From Salinicola lusitanus (GTDB taxonomy: Bacteria; Pseudomonadota; Gammaproteobacteria; Pseudomonadales; Halomonadaceae): DNA of 64,000 nucleotides. A program made the translations under genes and the position numbers. Positions 8,838 through 16,609 of this stretch are shown one piece after another; position 1 is the first letter of the stretch, and each line of letters opens with the position of its first letter. The notes beneath the pieces are model-generated. The model had not been told where the DNA came from. It saw nothing but the letters and a program-made list of their open reading frames with translations, and made no database searches. The stretch lies in NCBI RefSeq assembly GCF_003206045.1, contig NZ_PZJM01000006.1, forward strand, positions 180,781 through 244,780, read 5' to 3'.

Positions 8838-9236
8838 CTATTCGCCGGCGTGGAAGGTGATCGCTACCGAGTTGATGCAATAACGCTGGCCGGTCGTTTC
8901 CGCCGGGCCGTCCGGAAAGACGTGGCCCAGGTGAGCGTCGCAACGTCGGCAGGTCACCTCGATCCGGCGCATGCCATGGCTGTCGTCCTGATGCTCTTCG
9001 ACCGAGGCGGCTGCCAGGGGCCGGTCGAAACTCGGCCAGCCACAATGCGCCTCGAACTTGTGCTCGTTCTCGAATAGCGGCGCACCACAGCAGACGCAGT
9101 GGTAGATACCCTGAACCGCCTCGACTTGGTAGTCGCCGGTAAATGGACGCTCGGTGCCCTTCTCGCGGGTAACGTGGTACTGCTCGGGGGTGAGCTTTTC
9201 ACGCCATTCGGCTTCCGTCTTCTGTACCTTACCCAT
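8838..9236 (-). CDS. msrB: Peptide-methionine (R)-S-oxide reductase MsrB
   Basis: 132 residues, the full length of a free-standing MsrB. It reduces the R form of methionine sulfoxide in proteins, using thioredoxin. The catalytic cysteine is Cys120 in [16 protein letters not shown] (61-70) supplies the substrate pocket and a likely resolving Cys65. Two CxxC pairs, Cys47/Cys50 and Cys96/Cys99, form the structural zinc site. The N-terminus [20 protein letters not shown] is standard. GGAGAA precedes the ATG. The gene stands alone between the LprI-like gene and the tRNA array. Confidence 0.96.
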   Translation of the reverse strand: MGKVQKTEAEWREKLTPEQYHVTREKGTERPFTGDYQVEAVQGIYHCVCCGAPLFENEHKFEAHCGWPSFDRPLAAASVEEHQDDSHGMRRIEVTCRRCDAHLGHVFPDGPAETTGQRYCINSVAITFHAGE

Positions 9237-9342
9237 AGCCAGTTCTCCTTATCGCTTCGACTCGCTCACTGCATTACAGGCCATTTGCCATGCCCTGACC
9301 AGTCCCGATTAGGCTATGGCGAAAATCGGTGAAATCAATCGC

Positions 9343-9371
9343 TTGACACCTCAAAATCGTCTCAGTAACAT
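9343..9371 (+). promoter_or_regulatory. Promoter of the tRNA-Glu/Gly array
   Basis: Exact TTGACA at 9343-9348, 17-base spacer, TAACAT at 9366-9371. Transcription would start near 9378, about 25 bases before the first tRNA-Glu. The GC-rich discriminator (ACGCGCC) after the -10 is the type seen at stringently controlled stable-RNA promoters. Confidence 0.85.
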
Positions 9372-9402
9372 ACGCGCCACTTCGACGGAGCCGAGACATC
9401 AC

Positions 9403-9478
9403 GTCCCATTCGTCTAGTGGTCTAGGACACCGCCCTTTCACGGCGGTAACAGGGGTTCGAACCCCCTATGGGACGCCA
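9403..9478 (+). tRNA. tRNA-Glu (UUC), copy 1
   Basis: 76 bases with encoded CCA. Seven-base acceptor stem GTCCCAT/ATGGGAC, D arm, anticodon stem CCGCC/GGCGG with TTC at 9437-9439, and T arm with GTTCGAA. It differs from copy 2 at one base in the D region (T for C). Confidence 0.97.
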
Positions 9479-9512
9479 CTTGGTTCAGCGAAGTCGTGTA
9501 GAAAGTTACGGT

Positions 9513-9587
9513 GCGGGAATAGCTCAGTGGTAGAGCATCGCCTTGCCAAGGCGAGGGTCGGGAGTTCGAATCTCCTTTCCCGCTCCA
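9513..9587 (+). tRNA. tRNA-Gly (GCC), copy 1
   Basis: 75 bases with encoded CCA. Acceptor GCGGGAA/TTCCCGC, anticodon GCC at 9545-9547, T arm GGAGTTCGAATCTCC. Followed directly by a 75-base unit carrying the same 3' end. Confidence 0.97.
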
Positions 9588-9662
9588 ATTTTGCGGTACT
9601 GGAAGCGTAAGAGAGGGTCGTGAGCCGGAGCGCCGGTCCGATCGATCTCCTTTCCCGTTCCA
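9588..9662 (+). repeat. tRNA-Gly-derived 75-base spacer unit, copy A
   Basis: Begins immediately after tRNA-Gly copy 1 and is exactly 75 bases, the length of the tRNA. Its 3' part repeats GAGGGTCGTGAG and ends with a near-copy of the tRNA-Gly 3' end (CTCCTTTCCCGTTCCA). The T loop is replaced by a short GC-rich insertion. It cannot form a full cloverleaf, so it is not a functional tRNA. Confidence 0.8.
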
Positions 9663-9701
9663 ACTTTAGGTAGTATCGGAACAGCTCTGCTGCTCCATTG
9701 C

Positions 9702-9777
9702 GTCCCATTCGTCTAGTGGTCCAGGACACCGCCCTTTCACGGCGGTAACAGGGGTTCGAACCCCCTATGGGACGCCA
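9702..9777 (+). tRNA. tRNA-Glu (UUC), copy 2
   Basis: 76 bases with CCA, anticodon TTC at 9736-9738, almost identical to copy 1. Confidence 0.97.
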
Positions 9778-9830
9778 CTTCGATGATCCGCCACGATCAT
9801 CTCGTCGGACCCAGGTCTCGACATCATTCA

Positions 9831-9905
9831 GCGGGAATAGCTCAGTGGTAGAGCATCGCCTTGCCAAGGCGAGGGTCGGGAGTTCGAATCTCCTTTCCCG
9901 CTCCA
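9831..9905 (+). tRNA. tRNA-Gly (GCC), copy 2
   Basis: 75 bases with CCA, identical to copy 1, anticodon GCC at 9863-9865. Two tRNA-Gly-derived units follow in tandem. Confidence 0.97.
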
Positions 9906-9980
9906 GTTTAGTAGTTGTTGAAGCGTGGTCGAGGGTCGTGAGCCGGAACGCCGGTCCGATCGATCTCCTTTCCCGCTCCA
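9906..9980 (+). repeat. tRNA-Gly-derived 75-base spacer unit, copy B
   Basis: Exactly 75 bases, abutting tRNA-Gly copy 2. The last 18 bases are identical to the tRNA-Gly 3' end including CCA. The middle (GTCGTGAGCCGGAACGCCGG) matches copies A and C closely. Confidence 0.8.
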
Positions 9981-10085
9981 GTTTAGTAGTTGTTGAAGTG
10001 TGGTCGAGGGTTGTGAGCCGGAACGCCGGTCCGCTGGAACGCCAGCCCGACGGAACGTCGCCCGGTCGATCTCCTTCCCCGCTCC
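9981..10085 (+). repeat. tRNA-Gly-derived spacer unit, copy C (extended)
   Basis: Starts with the same GTTTAGTAGTTGTTGAAG as copy B but has a 30-base insertion in its middle and a decayed 3' end (TTCCCCGCTCC). About 105 bases. Confidence 0.75.
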
Positions 10086-10407
10086 CGTTTTATCGTTTCC
10101 GAAGCGCATCGATACCTCTCTGTCCGCATCGGCTGATGTGTCGAGATGCTGGCCGTCTGTTGCCATCTTCCTCGGCCTGGCGGTATCGCGCCGGGCGTGT
10201 CTTCCCGCTATGCATCGCGTGCCACGATCCCGCTCTCGCCGACGCCGGCTGGCTTCCCGACTACGCTGACACGGTAGCGTCGGTGACGCCGACGATAGTG
10301 GTGCACGGGATGGCGATGGAGTTTGTTCGTCTGCTAAAGATTGATTTTCCATCGATCGGCCCCCATATGTGGCGGCACTTCTTCTATGTACTCGACAGGA
10401 ATCCCTG
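10086..10407. other. Spacer between tRNA array and ABC transporter
   Basis: 322 bases without a convincing gene. It starts with a short T-rich stretch after the last repeat unit, where tRNA transcription could end, and must hold the promoter of the ABC transporter operon, which I could not pinpoint. Confidence 0.4.
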
Positions 10408-11385
10408 ATGGCAGAACCGGCACTGTCCATCCGCGGGCTGACCAAAGTCTACGGTAATGGATTCGAAGCCCTCAAAGGCATCGACCTCGATGTCGAGCAG
10501 GGCGATTTTTTCGCGCTGCTCGGCCCCAACGGCGCGGGCAAGTCCACCACGCTCGGTATCGTCTGTTCGCTGGTCCAGAAAACGGCGGGGCAGGTGAAGA
10601 TCTTCGGTATCGATATCGACCGCGACTTCGCCAAGGCGAAGTATGCGCTCGGCGTGGTACCGCAGGAGTTCAACTTCAGTCAGTTCGAGAAGGTCGAGGA
10701 CATCGTCCTCACCCAGGCGGGCTACTACGGCATGCCGATGAAGGAGGCCAAGCCGCGCTGCGAGCGCCTGCTCAAGGATCTTGGCCTGTGGGACAAGCGC
10801 AACGGCGCCGCGCGCATGCTCTCCGGCGGCATGAAACGGCGGCTGATGATCGCGCGTGCCCTGATCCACCGCCCGCGCCTGCTGATCCTCGACGAGCCCA
10901 CCGCCGGGGTCGATATCGAGTTGCGTCGCAGCATGTGGGAGTACATGCGCCGGATCAATGAGGAGGAGGGCACCTCGATCATCCTGACCACCCACTATCT
11001 CGAGGAAGCCGAGAGCCTGTGCCGCAATATCGCCATCATCAATCGGGGCGAGATCATCAAGAATACCTCGATGCGCGGTCTGCTGACCGAGCTGGACACC
11101 GAAACCTTCCTGCTCGATCTGGCCGAGCCGCTGGAGGCCGCCCCCCAGGTGGAGGGCTTCGAGGTCGAGCGGGTCGACGCGCACCAGTTGGCACTCTCCG
11201 TGCGCAAGGGCACCGATCTCAACGATGCCTTCCAGCAATTGACTCGCCAGGGCGTGCGCGTGCTCTCCATGCGTAACCGTGCCAACCGTCTGGAAGAGCT
11301 GTTCGTCTCGATGACCTCGCAGCCGGATGCCGGTAGCGGCATCGACAGCGCCACCTCGACACCGGCCAAGGAGACGGCATCTTGA
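10408..11385 (+). CDS. ABC-2 exporter ATP-binding protein (YadG-like)
   Basis: 325-residue ATPase of an ABC-2 exporter. Walker A GPNGAGKST at 39-47, signature LSGGMKRR and Walker B LLILDEPTAGVD around 160-170, H-loop in ILTTHYLEEAE. The C-terminal ~90 residues are a regulatory tail common in exporter ATPases of this type. It resembles E. coli YadG. The start at 10408 has AGGAAT 7 bases upstream. It is followed with a 4-base overlap by its permease gene and then queF. The exported substrate is unknown. Confidence 0.9.
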   Translation: MAEPALSIRGLTKVYGNGFEALKGIDLDVEQGDFFALLGPNGAGKSTTLGIVCSLVQKTAGQVKIFGIDIDRDFAKAKYALGVVPQEFNFSQFEKVEDIVLTQAGYYGMPMKEAKPRCERLLKDLGLWDKRNGAARMLSGGMKRRLMIARALIHRPRLLILDEPTAGVDIELRRSMWEYMRRINEEEGTSIILTTHYLEEAESLCRNIAIINRGEIIKNTSMRGLLTELDTETFLLDLAEPLEAAPQVEGFEVERVDAHQLALSVRKGTDLNDAFQQLTRQGVRVLSMRNRANRLEELFVSMTSQPDAGSGIDSATSTPAKETAS

Positions 11386-12155
11386 ATACCCGGCAACTGC
11401 TGATTTCGCTCTGGACCATGGTGGTGAAAGAGGTGCGCCGCTTCGTGCGGATCTGGCCCCAGACCTTGGTGCCGCCCTCCATCACCATGACGATGTACTT
11501 CATCATCTTCGGCAATCTGATCGGTTCACGCGTGGGTGAGATGCACGGCATCTCCTACATGTCCTACATCGTGCCCGGTCTGATCATGATGTCGGTGATC
11601 ACCAACAGCTACTCCAACGTGGCCTCATCGTTCTTCTCCAACAAGTTCCAGCGCAGCGTGGAGGAGATGATGGTCTCGCCGATGCCCAACTGGGTCATTC
11701 TGGCCGGCTTCGTCATCGGCGGCGCCGCACGCGGGCTGGGCGTCGGGCTGATCGTGACGGTGGTCTCGCTGTTCTTCACCCATCTCGATCTGCACCATCC
11801 GTTCCTGACCCTGATGGTGGTGGTGATGACCGCCTTGCTGTTTTCGATCGGCGGCTTCATCAATGCGCTGCTGGCCAAGAAGTTCGACGATATCTCGATC
11901 ATTCCGATCTTCGTGCTGACGCCGCTGACCTACCTGGGGGGCGTGTTCTACTCGATCGACCTGCTGCCGGAATTCTGGCAGAAGGTAACCATGATCAACC
12001 CGATCCTCTACATGGTTAACGCCTTCCGCTATGGCATTCTCGGCATCTCCGACATTCCGGTGAGCGGGGCGCTGATCGCCATCGCCGCCTTCATCGTCGC
12101 CTTCTGGTGCCTGGCGCTGTGGATGCTCAACCGAGGCAAGGGGATTCGTTCATGA
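11382..12155 (+). CDS. ABC-2 exporter permease (YadH-like)
   Basis: 257-residue membrane protein with six hydrophobic segments of the ABC2_membrane type, resembling E. coli YadH. It forms the channel for the preceding ATPase. The start is TTG at 11382, overlapping the ATPase stop as TTGA, with AAGGAG 8-9 bases upstream; this start is supported by the overlap and by the family N-terminus (LISLWTMVVKEVRRFVRIW). Its stop overlaps the queF start as ATGA, so the three genes are translationally coupled. Confidence 0.9.
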   Translation: MNTRQLLISLWTMVVKEVRRFVRIWPQTLVPPSITMTMYFIIFGNLIGSRVGEMHGISYMSYIVPGLIMMSVITNSYSNVASSFFSNKFQRSVEEMMVSPMPNWVILAGFVIGGAARGLGVGLIVTVVSLFFTHLDLHHPFLTLMVVVMTALLFSIGGFINALLAKKFDDISIIPIFVLTPLTYLGGVFYSIDLLPEFWQKVTMINPILYMVNAFRYGILGISDIPVSGALIAIAAFIVAFWCLALWMLNRGKGIRS

Positions 12156-12991
12156 CCACACCGCGTCCCGACACTCTCGTCGACGCGCCGCTCGGGCGCG
12201 AATCCGCTTACCCCGAGCGCTACGACGCCGGCTTGCTGTTCCCCATCGAGCGTGCCGCCAATCGGGCCCCGCTGGGAATCGAGGCGGCGTCACTGCCGTT
12301 CGTCGGCGGTGACGAGTGGTGGGCCTTCGAGCTCTCCTGGCTCGACCCGCGCGGCAAGCCGGTGGTCGCGGTGGCGCGCTTCCGGCTGCCGGCGGATTCG
12401 CCCTGTCTGATCGAATCCAAATCCTGGAAGCTCTATCTCAACGGCTTCAACCAGACGACGTTCGCCGACCGTGACGCGGTGATCGAACTGCTGCAGCGGG
12501 ACTTGAGTGCCGCGGCCGGCGCCCCGGTCACGGTCGAGCTGTTCGGTGTCGATGATCCCGCGCTCGCACCGGCGCCGCTGCCGGGTGATGACATCGACGA
12601 ACTCGATGTCGCTATCGATCGCTACACGCCGGCCCCCGAGCTGCTCGCCTGCGATGAGGGCGATATCGTCGAAGAGACGCTGCACTCGCATCTACTCAAG
12701 TCCAACTGCCCGGTCACCGGGCAGCCGGACTGGGGGAGTGTGCTGATCGCCTATCGCGGGCCGCGACTCGATCGAGCCGCGCTGCTGCGCTACATCGTCT
12801 CCTATCGACAGCATCAGGATTTTCACGAGCACTGCGTCGAGCATATCTTCGTTGACCTGATGGCACGCTGCCGCCCCGAGCGGCTGCTGGTGATGGCGCG
12901 CTACGTGCGCCGCGGTGGGCTCGATATCAACCCGTGGCGGGCCACGCCGGGTTGGACGCCGGAGCTGCCCCCACGCCTGCTGCGGCAGTAG
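12152..12991 (+). CDS. queF: NADPH-dependent 7-cyano-7-deazaguanine reductase QueF
   Basis: 279-residue bimodular (YqfM-type) QueF, which reduces the nitrile preQ0 to the amine preQ1 in queuosine synthesis for tRNA. The N-terminal module has ESKSWKLYLNGFNQT (88-102), the NADPH-binding signature. The C-terminal module has the catalytic Cys186 in SNCPVTGQPDWG, with Asp193. Length and residue spacing match E. coli QueF (Cys190, Asp197). ATGA overlap with the upstream ABC permease gene puts it in that operon, an arrangement without an obvious functional link. Confidence 0.97.
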   Translation: MTTPRPDTLVDAPLGRESAYPERYDAGLLFPIERAANRAPLGIEAASLPFVGGDEWWAFELSWLDPRGKPVVAVARFRLPADSPCLIESKSWKLYLNGFNQTTFADRDAVIELLQRDLSAAAGAPVTVELFGVDDPALAPAPLPGDDIDELDVAIDRYTPAPELLACDEGDIVEETLHSHLLKSNCPVTGQPDWGSVLIAYRGPRLDRAALLRYIVSYRQHQDFHEHCVEHIFVDLMARCRPERLLVMARYVRRGGLDINPWRATPGWTPELPPRLLRQ

Positions 12992-13055
12992 CGCTTTTGA
13001 CGTAGAGTCGAGCGATCCCTTGCTTGTTACCCCCGATCTCTCAGAGGAGTCAGAC

Positions 13056-13616
13056 ATGGATGCCATGACGCTACTGCATCAGCGTCGTTCGATGGGCAAG
13101 CTGGCCGGTCCGGCGCCCACCGCCGAGCAGCTCGACGCCATCTACCGTGCGGCACTGCGGGCGCCGGATCACAAGGAAATGACCCCGTACCGCTTCATCG
13201 AGATCAGCGGTGAAGGGCTCGATCGGCTGGGTGAACTGTTCGCCCGCTCCGATTATCAGGCCAACCCGCATATCGATGACGGCAACCTCGACGCCGCCCG
13301 CAAGAAACCCAAGCGGGCGCCGATGATCATCGCGGTGATCGCACGCATCACACCGGACCTGCCCAAGGTGCCACCGGTAGAACAGCTCATCTCCGCGGGT
13401 TGCGCCGCGCATGCCATGCTCTACGCGGCTTTCGCGCAAGGGCTGGGGGCCATGTGGCGCACCGGTACCTATGCCCATGACAAGAGCGTGTGGCGCGGTC
13501 TCGGACTGGGTGAGCACGAGGAGCTGATCGGCTATCTCTACCTTGGCCAGGTTGGCGGGCGCTATCCTGAGGCGCCATCGCGCGATCCGGAGGCGTATCT
13601 GGAGCGATGGCGCTAG
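13056..13616 (+). CDS. Nitroreductase family protein (YdjA-like)
   Basis: 186-residue FMN-dependent oxidoreductase of the small YdjA group. LLHQRRSMGKLAGPAPT (6-22) contains the RRS flavin-phosphate motif; LRAPDHKEMTPYRFIEI is the PDH-W-type motif with Thr in place of the usual Trp partner region; GLGAMWRTGTYA and GYLYLGQ are near the C-terminus. In E. coli YdjA the enzyme reduces nitroaromatics poorly and its physiological substrate is unknown. Start at 13056 has GAGGAG 8 bases upstream. Confidence 0.9.
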   Translation: MDAMTLLHQRRSMGKLAGPAPTAEQLDAIYRAALRAPDHKEMTPYRFIEISGEGLDRLGELFARSDYQANPHIDDGNLDAARKKPKRAPMIIAVIARITPDLPKVPPVEQLISAGCAAHAMLYAAFAQGLGAMWRTGTYAHDKSVWRGLGLGEHEELIGYLYLGQVGGRYPEAPSRDPEAYLERWR

Positions 13617-13673
13617 TGCAGGGCTTTCCGTGCTGGAGAGATCGTAAAAGGTCGTCGGAAAAGGAAAAACGGC

Positions 13674-13702
13674 TTGCGATCACGGGTTTAGCTCGTTACT
13701 AT
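13674..13702 (+). promoter_or_regulatory. Promoter of tRNA-Ser
   Basis: TTGCGA at 13674-13679, 17-base spacer, TACTAT at 13697-13702, followed by a GC-rich discriminator (GTGCGCC). The start would be about 45 bases before the tRNA. Confidence 0.75.
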
Positions 13703-13754
13703 GTGCGCCGTTCTGAACGCAGCGGCAACGCCGCTACGAGCGGGGCGACAATGC

Positions 13755-13842
13755 GGAGGGGTGTCCGAGTGGTCGAAGGAGCACGCCTGGAAAGTGTGTA
13801 AGTCGAAAGGCTTCGAGGGTTCGAATCCCTCCCCCTCCGCCA
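13755..13842 (+). tRNA. tRNA-Ser (GGA)
   Basis: 88 bases with CCA and a long variable arm. Acceptor GGAGGGG/CCCCTCC, anticodon GGA at 13789-13791 in loop CTGGAAA, T arm GAGGGTTCGAATCCCTC. Followed by a strong terminator. Confidence 0.96.
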
Positions 13843-13854
13843 CGAATTGAAAAG

Positions 13855-13880
13855 AACCGGCTCTCAGTGGCCGGTTTTTT
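13855..13880 (+). terminator. Terminator of tRNA-Ser
   Basis: 7-bp stem (13855-13861 with 13870-13876), 8-base loop, six T residues. Typical Rho-independent terminator 12 bases after the tRNA. Confidence 0.9.
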
Positions 13881-13983
13881 CATGCCTGGAATTAGGCATT
13901 GGTTAGGGGGGAGTGGATGAGAACCCTCCGGTTCGCACCGAGGCGCTCGCGGTTCTGGTGTTCGAGCGCCGACAAACGGCAGC

Positions 13984-14052
13984 AATCCTTCCTCCGCCAC
14001 GAATTCTGAATCAACCGTGTCGGCAGCCGGCGTTTTCCTGTGCCGGAATAGG
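13984..14052 (+). repeat. Decayed second copy of the tRNA-Ser 3' end and terminator
   Basis: CCTCCGCCACGAATT at 13991-14005 exactly repeats 13834-13848 (the tRNA-Ser 3' end plus flank), 157 bases downstream. Similarity continues through a degraded terminator (AACCG...CCGG...TTTTCC) and GCCGGAATAGG against GCCTGGAATTAGG. It could be an attachment-site scar or a local duplication. The remaining part of the 13843-14158 spacer shows nothing else. Confidence 0.7.
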
Positions 14053-14158
14053 ACGCAGGGGGAAGTAAAATCCGAGCATTCTACGGTGTCGTCGAGCCCC
14101 GTCACGATCCAAAGACGGTATGATAAAAGTGTCGAGGAGAGGCCAAGCGGGGATCGGG

Positions 14159-14854
14159 ATGAAAACCATCGGTGTACTGGGCGGCATGAGCTGGGAGTCC
14201 ACCCAGAGTTACTACCGCATGCTCAACGAAGGCGTGCGAGCGCGCCTCGGCGGATATCACTCGGCCAGGATCGCGATGGTGAGCGTCGACTTTGCCGAGA
14301 TCGAGGCGCTGCAGCAGAGTGGCGATTGGGACGAGGCCGGGGAGAAGTTGGCGTTGGCGGCCCGTCAGGTCGAGACCGCCGGCGCGGAGTGCCTGTTGCT
14401 GGCAACCAATACCATGCACAAGGTGGCCGACGCGATCGAGTCGGCGCTAAGCGTCCCCTTTCTCCACATTGCCGATGGCACCGGATCACGATTGCGTGCC
14501 GATGGCGTCGAGCAGGTCGGTTTGCTGGGGACGCGCTTCACGATGGAGCAGGAGTTCTATCGAGGCCGGCTGCTCGACGAGCATGGCATCTCCTGCCTGG
14601 TACCGTCCCAGGAAGATCGGGACAGCGTTCATCGCATCATCTTCGAGGAGTTGGTCCAGGGTGTCATCACCGAGCCGTCGCGGCAGGCGTATCGGGATAT
14701 CGTCACCAGGCTCCAGCAGCAGGGTGCGCAGGCCGTGATTCTGGGGTGCACGGAAATCGCCTTGCTACTTCGGCCGCAGGATTGCGACCTGCCGCTCTAC
14801 GACACGACCGCGCTGCATGTCGACATGGGGCTTGCATTTGCCCTGGGTGAGTAG
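14159..14854 (+). CDS. racD: Broad-specificity amino acid racemase RacD/YgeA-like
   Basis: 231 residues of the aspartate/glutamate racemase family, PLP-independent. It resembles E. coli YgeA (RacD) along the whole length, from MKTIGVLGGMSWEST. The two active-site positions of YgeA are kept: Thr83 in LATNTMHKVADAIES and Cys197 in ILGCTEIALL. The usual first cysteine of aspartate racemases is thus replaced by threonine, as in YgeA. Start at 14159 follows a GGGGA stretch; 13 upstream codons in frame lack a good site. A terminator follows at 14957. It appears monocistronic. Confidence 0.9.
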   Translation: MKTIGVLGGMSWESTQSYYRMLNEGVRARLGGYHSARIAMVSVDFAEIEALQQSGDWDEAGEKLALAARQVETAGAECLLLATNTMHKVADAIESALSVPFLHIADGTGSRLRADGVEQVGLLGTRFTMEQEFYRGRLLDEHGISCLVPSQEDRDSVHRIIFEELVQGVITEPSRQAYRDIVTRLQQQGAQAVILGCTEIALLLRPQDCDLPLYDTTALHVDMGLAFALGE

Positions 14855-14956
14855 CCGGTCGCTAGCGCAATCTCCCCCGGATTGACGAGACAATTCAGCC
14901 TGATGAAGTGTGCCCGCCGATCGATAATGGCGCCGGGGACTATCCCCTGCGTACTT

Positions 14957-14983
14957 GCCCGGCCTTCGGGCCGGGGCTTTTTC
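14957..14983 (+). terminator. Terminator between racD and DUF4236 gene
   Basis: GC-rich stem around a TTCG tetraloop (14957-14964 with 14969-14977, one bulge) followed by TTTTTC. It serves the plus-strand racemase and lies between convergent genes. Confidence 0.8.
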
Positions 14984-14995
14984 GATGCCCATCCG

Positions 14996-15220
14996 CTAAC
15001 GCCGCTTCTTGTCCGCCTTTCCCGTTCGTGATGTTCTTTTCCATAAAGCCTGCCGGTGGTAAATGCCCGATCCGGGAATGCCCGCATGGCTGTGAACGCC
15101 GCGGCGACTGATATTCAGGTTGGCGCCGCGGGGGCCGATCGAGAGCGTCGGGCCTTGGCTGTCGAGCCGGATCCGCAGGCCTGGTGCCAGCCGCAGCATG
15201 CGGCGGAAACGAAGTCCCAT
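14996..15220 (-). CDS. Small DUF4236 protein
   Basis: 74 residues. MGLRFRRMLRLAPGLRIRLD then LSIGPRGANLNISRRG and HAGIPGSGIYHRQ follow the DUF4236 pattern (MGFRFRKSxxxxPGxRxNxSxxG...GxxGxGxSY), a basic all-beta repeat domain of unknown function. CAGGAG lies 8 bases before the ATG at 15220. An in-frame open stretch continues upstream to 15433 but has no ribosome site. The C-terminus is very basic (KADKKRR). Confidence 0.8.
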   Translation of the reverse strand: MGLRFRRMLRLAPGLRIRLDSQGPTLSIGPRGANLNISRRGVHSHAGIPGSGIYHRQALWKRTSRTGKADKKRR

Positions 15221-15242
15221 GGGAGATCTCCTGGAAATCTGT

Positions 15243-15569
15243 TCATGGTTGACTGCGATCGGCGGCATTCGTTCGGCGGGTCTGCCGCGCTCGCCACAGC
15301 GGGCTGCCGGGGACGACCAGCGCCAGCAGGATGCAGGCGGCCGCGGGGGAGAGTACATCGAGAATCGAGTCCGGCGACCAGTGGTGAACCAGTCCATAGA
15401 AGTAGCCGACCGCATTGGGTCCTCCACCGGCATATTCGTGCTGGGCGATCTCGCGCCCGAGAAACACCGCGACGATCAGCGAACCGCCTACCCAGCGACC
15501 GACCAACGGCCATAGCAGGCATTGAAAGGCGACAGCGATGATGGCGTGTTCGAGATGGCTGGTGTTCAT
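15243..15569 (-). CDS. Small membrane protein, unknown
   Basis: 108 residues with hydrophobic segments at about 8-20, 25-40 and 70-86 (AAACILLALVVP). A GGGPNAVGYFYGLVHHWSPDSILDVL loop lies between them. HEYAGGGPNAVGYFYG resembles loops of small DUF-type holin-like or phage-lysis membrane proteins, but I cannot name the family. It is 22 bases upstream of the DUF4236 gene on the same strand, so the two may be cotranscribed. Confidence 0.65.
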   Translation of the reverse strand: MNTSHLEHAIIAVAFQCLLWPLVGRWVGGSLIVAVFLGREIAQHEYAGGGPNAVGYFYGLVHHWSPDSILDVLSPAAACILLALVVPGSPLWRARQTRRTNAADRSQP

Positions 15570-15631
15570 GTCGACCTCGTGGGCAAGCGGTTGGCATCAG
15601 CATAGTTGCCCACGAGGTGCATGGTGGCGCG

Positions 15632-16609
15632 TCAGTCCCTGCGCGGCTGCCTGACCCGACTGGCGCCCGGGGTAACATGGCGACAGGCGGGCAGGACCCG
15701 CTCGCGTAGATAGCGCTGGTTGGCGGCGCAGACGCTGAGGCCGTCGCCACCATAATGCTCCAGGCAGATCACGCCGCGAAAGCCGGCTTCCACGGCGAGC
15801 TTCATCGCCTGGCGATAGTTGATTAGGCCGCTCTCCATCGGTGCGGGGAAGGCGACATAATGGTCTCGCTCGGTGTCCTCGTCGCGCATGTAGTTCTTGG
15901 CATGCCAGAAATTCGACCACGGCAGCACCTTGCGCATGGCCTCGAGCCAAGGCTCCACCGGCCGGTGCAGCCGGATCAGGTTGCCGATATCCGGATTCAA
16001 TCCCACCGAGGCCAGGCCGATCTCCTCGACCATGGCCACCGCCGAGTCGGCACTGCCGAGATAGGTATCCTCGTACATCTCCAGCGACAGCACGATACCG
16101 AGTTCGGCGGCGTGCTGGCCGAGTTCGCGGATCCGCGTCACCGCCTTTTGCCACTGTGCCCGATCGTCGGGGTCGTCACGGTGACCCGCCACGGTCCAGA
16201 ACCAGAGCTGTCGCTGCTGGGCCTCGGTCAATGGCCGATGCAGGCCGATCGAGACGGTGCCGATGCCAAGCCTGGCGGCGGCCTCCAGCGAGCGATGGCT
16301 GTAGGCGAGATGGTCGTCGCCATGGCGTTCGTCGATCACGCTCGAGCGCACCACCGAGATCGAGCCGGGTTTCAGGCGTGCCGACTTGATCACGCTGGCG
16401 AGTGCGTCCAGCTGGTCGCTCTGCATGTCGCCGGGGCGAAAGCAGTTGTCGGAGAGATCGACGTGGTCGAAGCCGGCTTCGGCGATCTCCTGAAACAGCG
16501 GGTGCCACTGTTCGGCGCTGGCCGCCTGCAGTGGCGAGCCATCCGGCAGACGGTTGGAGAACGGCAGCATGGCGGCGGCGATGGGCCAGTCGGCAAGGTC
16601 GTTGGTCAT
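15632..16609 (-). CDS. TIM-barrel sugar isomerase/epimerase-like enzyme
   Basis: 325 residues of the xylose-isomerase-like TIM-barrel superfamily. The four expected metal ligands are visible: Glu177 in LSLEMYED, Asp207 in LNPDIGN, His236 in FWHAKNYM and Glu284 in CLEHYGG. Such enzymes isomerise or epimerise keto sugars, or decarboxylate oxo-acids (as in the apiose pathway enzyme OiaC). Last gene of the pdxA-tct operon; its start overlaps the previous stop by 4 bases (ATGA). The substrate cannot be read from sequence; a C4-C6 acid sugar product of the upstream dehydrogenases is likely. Confidence 0.82.
   Translation of the reverse strand: MTNDLADWPIAAAMLPFSNRLPDGSPLQAASAEQWHPLFQEIAEAGFDHVDLSDNCFRPGDMQSDQLDALASVIKSARLKPGSISVVRSSVIDERHGDDHLAYSHRSLEAAARLGIGTVSIGLHRPLTEAQQRQLWFWTVAGHRDDPDDRAQWQKAVTRIRELGQHAAELGIVLSLEMYEDTYLGSADSAVAMVEEIGLASVGLNPDIGNLIRLHRPVEPWLEAMRKVLPWSNFWHAKNYMRDEDTERDHYVAFPAPMESGLINYRQAMKLAVEAGFRGVICLEHYGGDGLSVCAANQRYLRERVLPACRHVTPGASRVRQPRRD

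Noticed and set aside
9828-10445. Minus-strand frames with GKGDSNSRPSPWQGDALPLSYSR
   Set aside because: This is the well-known spurious translation of tRNA-Gly genes and their copies, not a protein.
13734-14105. Minus-strand open frame across tRNA-Ser
   Set aside because: Antisense translation of a tRNA and its decayed repeat.
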